Notes under the pieces: generated by a model
Told to the model about the DNA's origin: nothing
The model's database searches: none
What the model saw: the letters and a program-made list of their open reading frames with translations, nothing else
Assembly (NCBI GenBank): GCA_964606895.1
Contig: CAZSHX010000091.1
Coordinates: forward strand, 1-15,543
DNA: 15,543 bases
Direction: 5' to 3'
DNA from: CAZSHX01 sp964606895
GTDB lineage: Bacteria; Bacteroidota; Ignavibacteria; Kapaibacteriales; UBA2268
Part shown: piece by piece, positions 5,812 to 14,107 of the stretch
Layout: each line of letters begins with the position of its first letter
How positions within the stretch are numbered: position 1 is the first letter of the stretch
Made by a program: the position numbers and the translations under genes

Positions 5812-8800
5812 TTACTTCACCACCTGAAGTTTCAGAGTTGTTGTTTGATTGCCAATCCTGATAACAGCCGAATAATACCCCGATTTCAAGTCTTTCAAAT
5901 CGGCTTTTACGCTGTGATTACCTGCAGGAAAATATTGATTTTCGACAGGCGACAACATCTTATAACCAAATAAATTTAAAATATCAATTGAGACTACATC
6001 AGCAGTCATAAGTTCAAAATCAATATTAACAGTTCCGCTAATTGGATTTGGATAAGGATTTGATAAATTCACAGATGATTTCTGGTTTTCATGTTCCTCA
6101 ACATCGGTAAGGTATCTGTCCCAAGCTTTGTCAATTGCTCTTTTGCTTTCAATCAGTTTGGCAACATCTCCGGTTGTGCCGTCAGCTTCAGTACCCAATG
6201 CCGGCAACGCAAAATTCAGCAGAAGAACAATTTTCATTGTGTCGCCGGGGAGCATATTGAAAGGACCCGTACCGAGCATTGCACGTTTATCGCCGGGACC
6301 GTTGTCGCCGTCAAGCATTTCGCTGGACATGAATGTATAAAGCTCTTCGTCAGTTGCTTTGTCGTCCTGAATTCCCCAGTTGCGGCAGGTTTGGATGCCA
6401 AGCTGTTCTTTTTTGGCAAAAAACGATTTACCTTTTTTCAAAAAGCCGTTTGGGCTTACTGCGGGAGTTTGAAGCAAAGAATAACCTAAATAGCCGAATC
6501 CTTTACCGGCTTCGCCGACATCCGAATTAGTCCAACCGATTCCAAGACCTAATGTGTCTTCTTCAATATAATATCGGGCTCTGTCGTTAGTACTGCCTTG
6601 CGTACCGGTGCCATAATCCTGAATATCAAAATCCATAACAGGAGCCACCCAGCATTTCATCAATGTATCTTTTGAAGTATTAATAACTTTATAAGAAATA
6701 ATGATAGCGTCTTTGAACGAACCGCTTGCCCAAGTGTAAATATTCTGCTCGAACTGAAGTTTCAAAGGATAGCCCTGAGCTTGTCTTTCGGCTTTGCCGC
6801 CATCATAGAAATCCAAATCATAATCATTATAAACCGAATAAAGGTCTTCATCAGAAAAGTATTTTGGTCCGCTTGGGAAGTTTGTTGTATTCCGTTTTGT
6901 ATCGTCAAAAATAAAAGCACCATATTTCATCAGGTCGTAAGAGGAATTATCAACCCAGAGGGGCCAAGCCGGGTCGGCAGGAACAGTTTTTGGTTTACCT
7001 GTCGTTTTGTCGTAATCAGTTGATTTCATAACTTTATACTTTTCACCCAAAGCATATTCGTAAGGCTTGTTTTCTTCGAATCTGGTCGGAACAACCCACG
7101 AGTTGCCATTATTGGGATTGTAGCACATAACGACGTATTTTCTTGGCTGGCTGTCCTGAGGACTGGCTTTAATTGCACCGAACCACAATCCGCCGCCAAA
7201 CATATATTGATTTTTTGAACCTCTGGGCCAAAAGAGTCCGCCTTTGTTAAGGGTAATATTTGAACCGAAAATACCGTTATTAGAAGTATAGAAAGCTATG
7301 TTGCTTACTGTATTTGAATCCAGTTTGTAGTTGTTGCGTGTAAAGTTCGGTCTCAGATAAGTAAGTTTCATAAGGGATAGTCTGTCACCTATTGAATATT
7401 CCGAGGGGAGATAAGTCATCTTGTTTGCCTGCTCAACGCGAAGTTTGTAAATCCCTTTTTCGTTCTTAGTATCATAAATTATCGGCGTAATCGAATCAGG
7501 GACGGTTACAACAAGTTTTACGTCCCATTTGTTTCCTGAACTCTGGTTGATTAAAGTAATTTTAAGAGGGTAAACCGAAGAATCATTCGAAAAAACATAA
7601 AATATGCAATTACCGACACCCGAAAGTCCTGCAACAAATCCATCGGTGGCAGTAGCTAATGTGTTGCCCGATGAAATTCCGTCGGGAGAACTCGTTTTTC
7701 CGCCGATAAAAATATTATTGCTGACATCAGCGGCAAGACAGTTACCGTAGTCACTTGCTGTTCCTCCATAGAAAGTACCCCAGACTCTTGTATTGTTCTC
7801 ATTAAACTTAACGGCGAATGCGTCATATTCTCCGGCAAGTGCTTTTTGCCATGCACCTTGCGACGAAACACTTATGTTCGGTGATTGGCATTTGGTATTT
7901 CCTACTACGATAAAGCTATTGGAGCTATCACATATAATGGCATTACCATAGTCAAAATCTTTACTTCCTCCGTAATATGTACTATATACCATTTCGCCGT
8001 AAGAATTAAGTTTAGTAATGAATGCTCCTCCGAATTTCAAACCGGACATGTAACCCTGAAAGGCACTGTCAGAAGCAATCCCGTTTGTTGACTGCGTATG
8101 TCCCGTCAGCAAAACATTACCCTGCGAATCGCAGGTAACATCATTTGCCCAGTCATCCTTTTTGCCTCCTAAGTATGTACCCCAAAGCAAGTCACCGCCC
8201 ATAAGAAAAACAGAAGCAAAAGCATCTTTCATGCCGCCAAGTGTGTCCTGATGAACTCCTGTAGTGCTAATCTTTGTTGTTGATTTGGTTACACCTGCAA
8301 CGGCAATATAGTAATCGTTCTGTATAGCTACACCTTTGATTGAATCTGCATCCAATCCGCCATAATAAGTTGACCATGTTCTTGCTCCTGTTGCATCTAA
8401 TTTCAGAATAAAACCATCGGACATTCCGCCAAGCGTTTTCTGGTAAACTTTTCCGACCGACAAACCGGCAGAGGCAGTAGTCCCACCGACCACGATACTT
8501 CCGTCAAGGTCAATCGCCAGGTCTGCGGCTTCTTCAGAAGCAGTTCCGCCAAAATAAGTAGCCCAGGAAATTTTACCATCCAAATCAAAGCAGGCTACAA
8601 AAGCATCAGCTTCGCCGGCAAGTGCCGGCTGAAACGCACCTGCTGTTGCAATCGCATTTGGCGAGGTTGTTGAGCCGCATAAATATAGTTTGTTGTCATT
8701 TGCTAATTTAATTGAAAAGGCTTTGTCCGTACCGGTACCACCGAAATAAGTTGACCATACACCCGTTCCGGTTTTATCGTATTTAATCAGAAAAGCATCG

Positions 8801-9057
8801 CATTCTCCGCCTCCGAAAGCCGCCTGATGACCGCCCGTGCCGATGAGACCTGCTGTTGAGTTGGTAGTACCGAGAATATAAAAATTACCGTCTTTGTCAA
8901 TGGCAATCCCATTTGTTTCATCATTGCCGTTTCCTCCGGTATAAAATCCCGAAAGTCTTTGAGTCATTGCAATTTCATTTTTTCCTCCGGCAATCGAAGA
9001 TTCAAACAATGAGAAAACCAATAGCAAAATGATAGTACTTCTAACGCAAACCGACAT
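5812..9057 (-). CDS. Secreted SBBP-repeat protein with T9SS type A sorting domain
   Basis: This is a 1081-aa exported protein. Residues 1-23 (MSVCVRSTIILLLVFSLFES...) are a signal peptide. About 38-485 hold seven SBBP (seven-bladed beta-propeller-like) repeats of about 64 aa, each marked by W(S/A/G)TY(F/Y)GG followed by DAF/DGF lines. About 490-990 is a large unassigned region with GGLWFGAIK and DFDI-type motifs, of a kind common in secreted proteins of this phylum group. The last about 80 residues (NLSNPYPNPISGTVNIDF to the end) are a Por-type sorting domain that directs outer-membrane passage through T9SS. I chose ATG 9057 because GGAGGG ends 4 nt upstream. The TTG at 9069 would overlap that site. 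The function is unknown, possibly surface binding or adhesion. The gene stands alone and ends at a strong hairpin. Confidence 0.85.
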   Translation of the reverse strand: MSVCVRSTIILLLVFSLFESSIAGGKNEIAMTQRLSGFYTGGNGNDETNGIAIDKDGNFYILGTTNSTAGLIGTGGHQAAFGGGECDAFLIKYDKTGTGVWSTYFGGTGTDKAFSIKLANDNKLYLCGSTTSPNAIATAGAFQPALAGEADAFVACFDLDGKISWATYFGGTASEEAADLAIDLDGSIVVGGTTASAGLSVGKVYQKTLGGMSDGFILKLDATGARTWSTYYGGLDADSIKGVAIQNDYYIAVAGVTKSTTKISTTGVHQDTLGGMKDAFASVFLMGGDLLWGTYLGGKKDDWANDVTCDSQGNVLLTGHTQSTNGIASDSAFQGYMSGLKFGGAFITKLNSYGEMVYSTYYGGSKDFDYGNAIICDSSNSFIVVGNTKCQSPNISVSSQGAWQKALAGEYDAFAVKFNENNTRVWGTFYGGTASDYGNCLAADVSNNIFIGGKTSSPDGISSGNTLATATDGFVAGLSGVGNCIFYVFSNDSSVYPLKITLINQSSGNKWDVKLVVTVPDSITPIIYDTKNEKGIYKLRVEQANKMTYLPSEYSIGDRLSLMKLTYLRPNFTRNNYKLDSNTVSNIAFYTSNNGIFGSNITLNKGGLFWPRGSKNQYMFGGGLWFGAIKASPQDSQPRKYVVMCYNPNNGNSWVVPTRFEENKPYEYALGEKYKVMKSTDYDKTTGKPKTVPADPAWPLWVDNSSYDLMKYGAFIFDDTKRNTTNFPSGPKYFSDEDLYSVYNDYDLDFYDGGKAERQAQGYPLKLQFEQNIYTWASGSFKDAIIISYKVINTSKDTLMKCWVAPVMDFDIQDYGTGTQGSTNDRARYYIEEDTLGLGIGWTNSDVGEAGKGFGYLGYSLLQTPAVSPNGFLKKGKSFFAKKEQLGIQTCRNWGIQDDKATDEELYTFMSSEMLDGDNGPGDKRAMLGTGPFNMLPGDTMKIVLLLNFALPALGTEADGTTGDVAKLIESKRAIDKAWDRYLTDVEEHENQKSSVNLSNPYPNPISGTVNIDFELMTADVVSIDILNLFGYKMLSPVENQYFPAGNHSVKADLKDLKSGYYSAVIRIGNQTTTLKLQVVK

Positions 9058-9280
9058 GTTTCCCTCCAAAAAAAAAGAGTTAATAAGTTCATTTAAAGAT
9101 ATTTTATCAAGTTAACAAAAAAAAACTAAATTGAAAAATGAAATCTTTAATTCATTTAAATATTTGTCAAATAGGTTATATGCTCATTCGGCAATATTTG
9201 CTTTTGAAAATCAATTCATAATTTCACTAAGCCTTTTATTTTTAAAATCAATTTTCAATAAAGAAAAACAATTTTTGGTA

Positions 9281-9308
9281 TTGTTTTCATCAAACTTTGT
9301 TAATTTTG
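9281..9308 (+). promoter_or_regulatory. Putative promoter of the lyase/CoA-transferase operon
   Basis: TAATTTTG at 9301-9308 fits the -7 consensus TAnnTTTG. TTG at 9281-9283 lies 17 nt upstream as a possible -33 element. The predicted leader would be about 40 nt, with AAGGA at 9344-9348 five nt before the ATG at 9354. The 296-nt gap 9058-9353 otherwise holds only the AT-rich upstream regions of the two divergent genes. Confidence 0.5.
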
Positions 9309-9353
9309 TAATTGGATAAAATTGTTTTTTGAATTATCTTAAAAAGGATACTT

Positions 9354-10259
9354 ATGAATTCTGTTAAAATTCATGATGTCGGAATGCGGGACGGCTTGCA
9401 GATGGAATCTTTGGCTGTGCCGATTGAGAAGAAAATCGAATGGATTGACTTGCTTGTCAAATCCGGTGTTGATATAATTCAGCTCGGTTCATTCGTCAAT
9501 CCATCAAAGATGCCCCAAATGGCTGATACGGACAGCCTTTTTAATCACTACTCAAAAGTTGGGAACAAACCTGAATCTACAATATTCTCCGGTCTGGTTC
9601 TGAATGAAAAAGGATTGGAAAGAGGTTTGGAATGTGGTGTAGATATGTTTAATATGGGTGTTTCAGCGAGTGAAACTCATAGTATGAAGAATACGAGAAT
9701 GACAGTTGATGAAGCAACAGGCAGAGTAGTCAATATGGCAAAAGATGCTTTATCGTCTGGCAAAAAAGTGCAGACTTGCGTCCAATCTGCTTTTGGATGC
9801 GGTTTTGAAGGCGAAATTCCCGAACTTAAGGTATATGGAATAATTGAGAAATTTATAGATGCAGGCATTACTACGATTAGTCTTGCCGATACAGCCGGAC
9901 ATGCAAATCCGGCAAAGGTTGAGAGGATGTTTTCAGAGATTTTTAACTTAACCGATGGTTTAGAGCTTACCGCTCATTTCCATAATACTTACGGCTTGGG
10001 AATTGCGAACTGCTGGGTTGCTATGGAATGTGGTGTTACAAACTTCGAGACGGCTTTTGGGGGATTGGGCGGATGTCCTTTCACTAAACTTGCCGCCGGC
10101 AATGTTTGTACCGAAGATTTTGTTCATCTTCTGCATAGGATTGGGATTAGAAAAGATATTGAACTTGCTCCTATAATTGAAGTAACTAAGTTAGCCTCAT
10201 CTTTTTTCAGCAAGGAATTACCCGGGTTTGTTTATAAAACCGGTGGTTTGAAGTATTGA
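9354..10259 (+). CDS. HMG-CoA lyase-like enzyme (HMGL/DRE-TIM family)
   Basis: This is a 301-aa TIM-barrel lyase. Hydroxymethylglutaryl-CoA lyases cleave HMG-CoA to acetyl-CoA and acetoacetate with a divalent metal. Seen here are DVGMRDGLQ (R12, D13), SASETH (104-109), DTAGHANP (179-186), the metal His pair HFHNTYGLG (H208, H210), GGLGGCPF with the flexible-loop Cys (C241) and AAGN (N250). These align without gaps at the N-terminus with the human enzyme as I remember it, except that human Glu72 is Gln43 here (IIQLGSFV). The family fold and metal site are therefore intact but one catalytic acid is replaced. The substrate may not be HMG-CoA, and a related branched 3-hydroxyacyl-CoA is possible. 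The gene has an AAGGA ribosome site and is followed after 57 nt by a CoA-transferase on the same strand. Confidence 0.85.
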   Translation: MNSVKIHDVGMRDGLQMESLAVPIEKKIEWIDLLVKSGVDIIQLGSFVNPSKMPQMADTDSLFNHYSKVGNKPESTIFSGLVLNEKGLERGLECGVDMFNMGVSASETHSMKNTRMTVDEATGRVVNMAKDALSSGKKVQTCVQSAFGCGFEGEIPELKVYGIIEKFIDAGITTISLADTAGHANPAKVERMFSEIFNLTDGLELTAHFHNTYGLGIANCWVAMECGVTNFETAFGGLGGCPFTKLAAGNVCTEDFVHLLHRIGIRKDIELAPIIEVTKLASSFFSKELPGFVYKTGGLKY

Positions 10260-10316
10260 TTTTATGAATCAGTTCTTTGTCCAATAAAGTTTTAATTAAT
10301 AATTAAGGAAAATTAT

Positions 10317-11510
10317 ATGAAATTGTTAGAAGGAATTAGAGTTCTCGATTTGACAAACGTACTTTCAGGTCCGTTTGCAACCCTTCATCTTGCTTGGCTT
10401 GGAGCAGAAGTGATTAAAATTGAGAATCCTACCGACGGCGACCTTGCCCGCAAGCTTGGATGCGTTCCGAAATACAACAAGATGCTCATGGGAACAAGTT
10501 TTCTTGCACAAAACGCAAATAAAAAATCAGTTACACTTAACCTAAAACAAGAAAAAGCCAATGAAATTTTCAAAAAGCTTGTAGAAACTGCCGATGTCAT
10601 TGTCGAAAACTTCCGCCCCGGAGTTATGGACAGACTTGGAGTAGGCTACAATACCTTAAAAGAAATTAATCCCAAAATCGTTTTTTGTGCGATTTCAGGT
10701 TTCGGAGCAACCGGACCGGATGCTTTCAAACCTGCTTATGACCAGATTATTCAGGGTTTGAGCGGCGAAATGGCAATTAATGGCGACCAGAGGTTGAATC
10801 CTTTGAGAGCCGGATTTCCTGTTTGCGATACAATTGGAGGATTGAATGCCGCTTTTGCGATTATGTCAGCTCTTTACTACCGCGAAAAAACCGGAGAAGG
10901 TCAATATGTTGATATTGCATTGCTCGATTCAATCATGCCGTTTTTCGGCTGGGTTGCCGCTAACCTGATGATTGGCGGACAGCAACCTGAGCTTCTTGGG
11001 AATGACAATTTCACTGCCGCACCTTCAGGTACATTCAAAACCAAGAACGGTTTTATTAATATAGCCGCAAATAAGCAGGAGCAATGGGAATCTGTTGCCG
11101 ATATTCTCGGAGTTCCCGAGCTGAAAGAAGACCCGAGATTTAAAGAAAGAGATGCCCGGAAAGCCAACCGCGTTGCACTGACTCCGCTTTTGGAAGTAAA
11201 GCTCATCGAGCAGGATACAGATTTCTGGGTTGATATTCTGAATAAAAACGATGTCCCTTCGGGTGACATACTCAGTTTGGAAGATGCACTAAAGCAACCT
11301 CAGATTGAACACAGACAAACTTTCGGCACTGTCAACGTTGATGGTATTGGCGATATGAAACTATTCAACATGACAGCAAAGTTCGAGAAAACACCCGGAA
11401 TGGTCGAAACACCTCCTCCGACACTTTCTCAGCATACTGTTGAAATCCTGACGAGTATTGGATATACCGAAGAAGAATTGAAAAAATATAAGGAAGAGAA
11501 TATAATATAA
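10317..11510 (+). CDS. CaiB/BaiF family (class III) CoA-transferase
   Basis: This 397-aa enzyme belongs to the formyl-CoA/carnitine CoA-transferase family, moving CoA between carboxylic acids through an aspartyl-CoA thioester. N-terminal LLEGIRVLDLTNVLSGPFAT, GAEVIKIENPTDGD (29-42), VIVENFRPGVMDRLG (94-108) and GFPVCDTIGG (166-175, catalytic Asp171) are all present, and length is normal. AAGGA lies upstream of the ATG in TTAAGGAAAATTAT. The partner lyase gene ends 57 nt upstream with no terminator, so the two are probably one operon. The obvious model is that this enzyme loads CoA onto a dicarboxylic acid (for example 3-hydroxy-3-methylglutarate or a citramalate-like acid, using succinyl-CoA) and the lyase cleaves it. 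The substrate is inferred from context only. It converges with the lipoprotein gene, whose stop is 9 nt away. Confidence 0.9.
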   Translation: MKLLEGIRVLDLTNVLSGPFATLHLAWLGAEVIKIENPTDGDLARKLGCVPKYNKMLMGTSFLAQNANKKSVTLNLKQEKANEIFKKLVETADVIVENFRPGVMDRLGVGYNTLKEINPKIVFCAISGFGATGPDAFKPAYDQIIQGLSGEMAINGDQRLNPLRAGFPVCDTIGGLNAAFAIMSALYYREKTGEGQYVDIALLDSIMPFFGWVAANLMIGGQQPELLGNDNFTAAPSGTFKTKNGFINIAANKQEQWESVADILGVPELKEDPRFKERDARKANRVALTPLLEVKLIEQDTDFWVDILNKNDVPSGDILSLEDALKQPQIEHRQTFGTVNVDGIGDMKLFNMTAKFEKTPGMVETPPPTLSQHTVEILTSIGYTEEELKKYKEENII

Positions 11511-11519
11511 TTTTTTCAA

Positions 11520-12320
11520 TCAATCAGTTAGTACGTAGTTAGTCATATACTGTGAATATATTTCGGTATAGATGAATTTTGTTGAAGAATACTTATAAAC
11601 AGTATTTCTTCCTACGTATAGCTCAATTCTTATTTCCTTCCCGTTAGTAAATTTTGATAAATCTTTTGGTGGGATTGTAAAACTGCCGGTGTCATCAGTA
11701 TAATAACTAATTGAATTCAGTTTGATTCTTACAAGATTCTTCCCGGGTTGATGCTCCCCATCCCATGTTATCACGAGAGTATCCTGCTTTCTGATGTAAC
11801 TGCACGGCGGTGGGTAAATAATTTTGGAAATTGACTTGGGAGTTTGAAGTTGAATCTCAAAAGGAAGCATAACCGCTATTCCAACAGCAAACCATTTAAA
11901 TATCTGCTCATCAAACTTAATAGAATCTTTGCTGATTTCATAAAAGCATTCTCCGGTACAGCCAACGCATTCTGGCTGGATACATCTTGCTTTTAGAGTG
12001 TCACCGTTTAACATGAAATCACCAATCAAATATGTAAAGCCTTTTGTACAAAACCAACTTAAACCAAGGTTTTCACTAAAATAATTTATTTTCCCGTTAG
12101 AAAGAGATTTTGTTTGTGAGCGGTAAGCGGAAAAATTGATATAACCCATTAATGTGCTGTCCTGAACCTGAGAAGGCAACAAAAAAACACACTGATTAGT
12201 CAGATAACATGATTTGGGAGCAGCAGGTGTAGGTTCAGTTGTAATATTTTTATCCGCACAGGCTTGCACAAACAAAGAAACTGCTACAATAAGCATAAAT
12301 AGTAAAAAATGTTTTTTCAT
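11520..12320 (-). CDS. Cys-rich lipoprotein of unknown function
   Basis: This 266-aa protein has a lipoprotein signal: MKKHFLLFMLIVAVSLFVQA then C21, an acceptable lipobox (VQAC). The mature part has a cysteine cluster CIQPECVGCTGEC (113-125, spacing C-x4-C-x2-C-x3-C) plus C38, C44, C91 and C173. These could form disulfides or bind metal. The C-terminal half (about 160-250, with DTLVITWDGEHQPGKNLVRIKL and FTIPPKDL) looks like an extracellular beta-sandwich/Ig-type domain. No known family was recognised. Its ATG overlaps the stop of the 83-aa gene upstream (ATGA), so the two are translationally coupled. Likely location is the periplasmic face of a membrane or the cell surface. Confidence 0.7.
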   Translation of the reverse strand: MKKHFLLFMLIVAVSLFVQACADKNITTEPTPAAPKSCYLTNQCVFLLPSQVQDSTLMGYINFSAYRSQTKSLSNGKINYFSENLGLSWFCTKGFTYLIGDFMLNGDTLKARCIQPECVGCTGECFYEISKDSIKFDEQIFKWFAVGIAVMLPFEIQLQTPKSISKIIYPPPCSYIRKQDTLVITWDGEHQPGKNLVRIKLNSISYYTDDTGSFTIPPKDLSKFTNGKEIRIELYVGRNTVYKYSSTKFIYTEIYSQYMTNYVLTD

Positions 12321-12568
12321 CCTGATTTTCCAAAATTGTGTGAGTGAAAGACAGATAACACATGAGATTGAAAAAAGTTACAAATTTTTTCTTCCTTTTC
12401 ACTGCCAATACCATTATCTATAAAACAAACTTGAATCTTATCTAATGTAGCTTTTGAGAAAATATTAGACTGTTGAGAAAATATAGATGTTTTCTTGATA
12501 ATTGTTTTGTCCAAAAAATCATCAAATAAAAAATAAATGTCTTGTTGGATACTCAGCTCGTTTGCCAT
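12317..12568 (-). CDS. Unrecognised 83-aa protein coupled to the lipoprotein gene
   Basis: This is a small soluble protein without signal peptide or membrane segment, with two Cys (residues 48 and 63) and a His-rich tail (HVLSVFHSHNFGKSG). AAGGAAG five nt before the ATG is a strong ribosome site, and the stop overlaps the lipoprotein start by four bases (ATGA). Both facts argue that it is a real gene although the sequence matches nothing I recognise. The upstream region contains one of two long direct repeats (12631-12814), which may carry its promoter. The function is unknown. It might regulate or assist the lipoprotein. Confidence 0.6.
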   Translation of the reverse strand: MANELSIQQDIYFLFDDFLDKTIIKKTSIFSQQSNIFSKATLDKIQVCFIDNGIGSEKEEKICNFFQSHVLSVFHSHNFGKSG

Positions 12569-12630
12569 ATTCTTCCTTCAAATATTTACAATTAATAATT
12601 TGTCAATTAACGGGTACTATTATATTGAAA

Positions 12631-12814
12631 TAGTCCCAAAAATCTCTATTTTTTTTTGTCCCTCAAAAGAATAGTCCCCTATTCTTCCTTACTATATACA
12701 TACTAACCATTTACTATAATTTCACTATTCTCATTCTGTCCCTTTTCAAAGTTCTGAACGTCGCATGAATACTATGTATTTAACGATTTGTCCCTGTTTT
12801 GTCTCTTTTCAATT
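12631..12814 (+). repeat. Direct repeat copy 1, about 180 bp, GTCCC-rich
   Basis: It pairs with 13931-14107. From 12662 to 12814 the match is ungapped at a constant offset of 1293, about 81% identical by hand count. The last 67 bases (12748-12814) match at 62 positions. It contains GTCCC at 12633, 12658, 12674, 12738 and 12790 plus GTCTC at 12801, and a dyad GAATACTATGTATT in the conserved core. It shows no coding frame. It lies between the 83-aa gene and the SDR gene. Confidence 0.75.
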
Positions 12815-13083
12815 ATTTTCATTTTTTTGATATTTATCTTACAACTACAAAACTTTTTGTTATTCTTTCCTTAACTGTATTCAAAAGGCAATATTACATA
12901 CAGACGTGGAAAGCAACCGTTGAAAAATCAATTGAACTTTTATCCAATAATTTTTTTTTATTTATTCTGATAAATTCAATTCTACAAGAATTGAAAATCG
13001 AAATACTTGAATTTGATAATTCTTAACAGCCATATCATGCAGCATGGACGGTCAAATGCATGTCTTTTCAATTAATATGGGCA
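12815..13083. other. AT-rich gene-free stretch downstream of the SDR gene
   Basis: No convincing gene. A weak + strand frame (TTG start) has unnatural hydrophobic and Asn/Ile-rich composition and no ribosome site. CATGCA (13036-13041) and TGCATG (13057-13062) form a small inverted repeat just past the SDR stop. They could be part of its 3' end but no T-run follows. Confidence 0.4.
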
Positions 13084-13815
13084 CTACCATGGTATGCGAA
13101 CACCTTTGTGTACTAACTGTCCATGAGGAAACTGGTCCCGAGCAATCGTCACAAGACTAACAACGGTACTTGCACCCTCTTCAACCTCCATAGGAGCAGC
13201 ATCTGAGCCAAGATCAGTCTTTACCCACCCCGGATGAGCTGCAGCGACAGCAATTCCCTTAACACGAAGTGTTTTGGATTGAATCTGTGTAAGCATATTA
13301 AGACCAGCTTTAGATGTCGCGTATCCAACCGTCATGAAGGCCGAAACATACTGCCACATATTCTCAGCTGTATCAATTGAGCCTAATTGCGACGAATGAT
13401 TAATCACCCTAGCGTCGTCACTAACTGAAAGTAAAGGCACTAATGCTTCTGTAATTGCATAGGGGGCGATAAGATTAACTTCTAGTGTACGTCGAATCTT
13501 TTCCGAATTGGTTGGTTTTCCGTCCCATTCTATAGCAATCCCAGCGTTATTTACTAACACGTCAAGCTTACCATAATTATTATCAAGATAGGTCACAAGA
13601 TTGGCGATATCTTCGGCATTAGTAACTTCGAGTGGCACAGTTTGAGCAATACAACCTGCTGCAACAAGATTTTCAACCGCGGTTGCACCGGCCTTTTGGT
13701 CACGAGCTGTGAGTACAACTGTATATCCGAGTAAACCTAATTGACGGGCAATTTCCTTACCAATTCCTTTGTTTGCTCCTGTTATCAGAGCTACTTTTCC
13801 ATTTTTACTTTCCAT
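13084..13815 (-). CDS. Short-chain dehydrogenase/reductase (carbonyl-reductase-like)
   Basis: This 243-aa classical SDR is an NAD(P)-dependent oxidoreductase with Rossmann fold. Cofactor motif TGANKGIG is at residues 12-19 and NNAG at 89-92. The active site has HSSQ (S141/S142) and YATSK (Y165, K169), and HPGWVKTD follows. TARDQ after the second strand (Arg38) favours NADPH. The residue pattern resembles plant/animal carbonyl reductase-like SDRs. The substrate cannot be told. AAAGGAG lies about 7 nt before the ATG at 13815. It is a lone gene between two direct repeats, with no functional partner nearby. Its G/C-richer codons (GCC, GCG, GTC used freely) differ from the AT-rich neighbours. These points suggest horizontal arrival as a cassette. 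Confidence 0.9.
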   Translation of the reverse strand: MESKNGKVALITGANKGIGKEIARQLGLLGYTVVLTARDQKAGATAVENLVAAGCIAQTVPLEVTNAEDIANLVTYLDNNYGKLDVLVNNAGIAIEWDGKPTNSEKIRRTLEVNLIAPYAITEALVPLLSVSDDARVINHSSQLGSIDTAENMWQYVSAFMTVGYATSKAGLNMLTQIQSKTLRVKGIAVAAAHPGWVKTDLGSDAAPMEVEEGASTVVSLVTIARDQFPHGQLVHKGVRIPW

Positions 13816-13890
13816 AATATTACTCCTTTAATTAATAAATATGATTTAAAAAAAATTAAGCTAACGTTTTGCAACTTCCCGAAGGTGGCT

Positions 13891-13906
13891 GTTTAGAATA
13901 CTAAAC
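13891..13906. promoter_or_regulatory. Palindrome upstream of the SDR gene
   Basis: GTTTAG (13891-13896) and CTAAAC (13901-13906) are perfect arms around AATA, 75 nt before the SDR ATG. The position suits a repressor operator in the SDR promoter, but no regulator gene lies beside it. It has no T-run that would make it a terminator. Confidence 0.3.
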
Positions 13907-13930
13907 TGTCTGGCACTACTTATACTTAAA

Positions 13931-14107
13931 AGGTTCCAAAAGTCTTTGTTTTTTCTCAACAGAATAGTCCCCATATCATCCTTACTCTTTGTATTCTATC
14001 CAATTACTATTATTTCCATTCATTCATTTTGTCTTATCTCAAAGTTCCGAACATCGCATGAATACTATGTATTTTACGATTTGTCCCCGTTTTGTCCCTT
14101 TTCAATT
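13931..14107 (+). repeat. Direct repeat copy 2, about 180 bp, GTCCC-rich
   Basis: This is the second copy of the 12631-12814 sequence in the same orientation. The two copies bracket the SDR gene, and this one lies 115 nt upstream of its start codon. The most conserved 67 bases are 14041-14107. GTCCC occurs at 13967, 14083 and 14094, with diverged forms at 13933 and 14031 at the positions of the copy 1 motifs. The 5' part aligns only with a gap. No coding frame. Confidence 0.75.

Noticed and set aside
6091..6530. Several + strand frames inside the SBBP gene
   Set aside because: They lie opposite a long, well-supported gene with clear repeats and have no family features.
9131..9319. 62-codon + strand frame in the divergent intergenic region
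   Set aside because: AT-rich with no ribosome site. It overlaps the likely promoter of the 9354 gene.
12799..13026. 75-codon + strand frame between repeat copy 1 and the SDR gene
   Set aside because: It starts at TTG inside the repeat, has no ribosome site, and has the Phe/Ile/Asn composition of AT-rich noncoding DNA.
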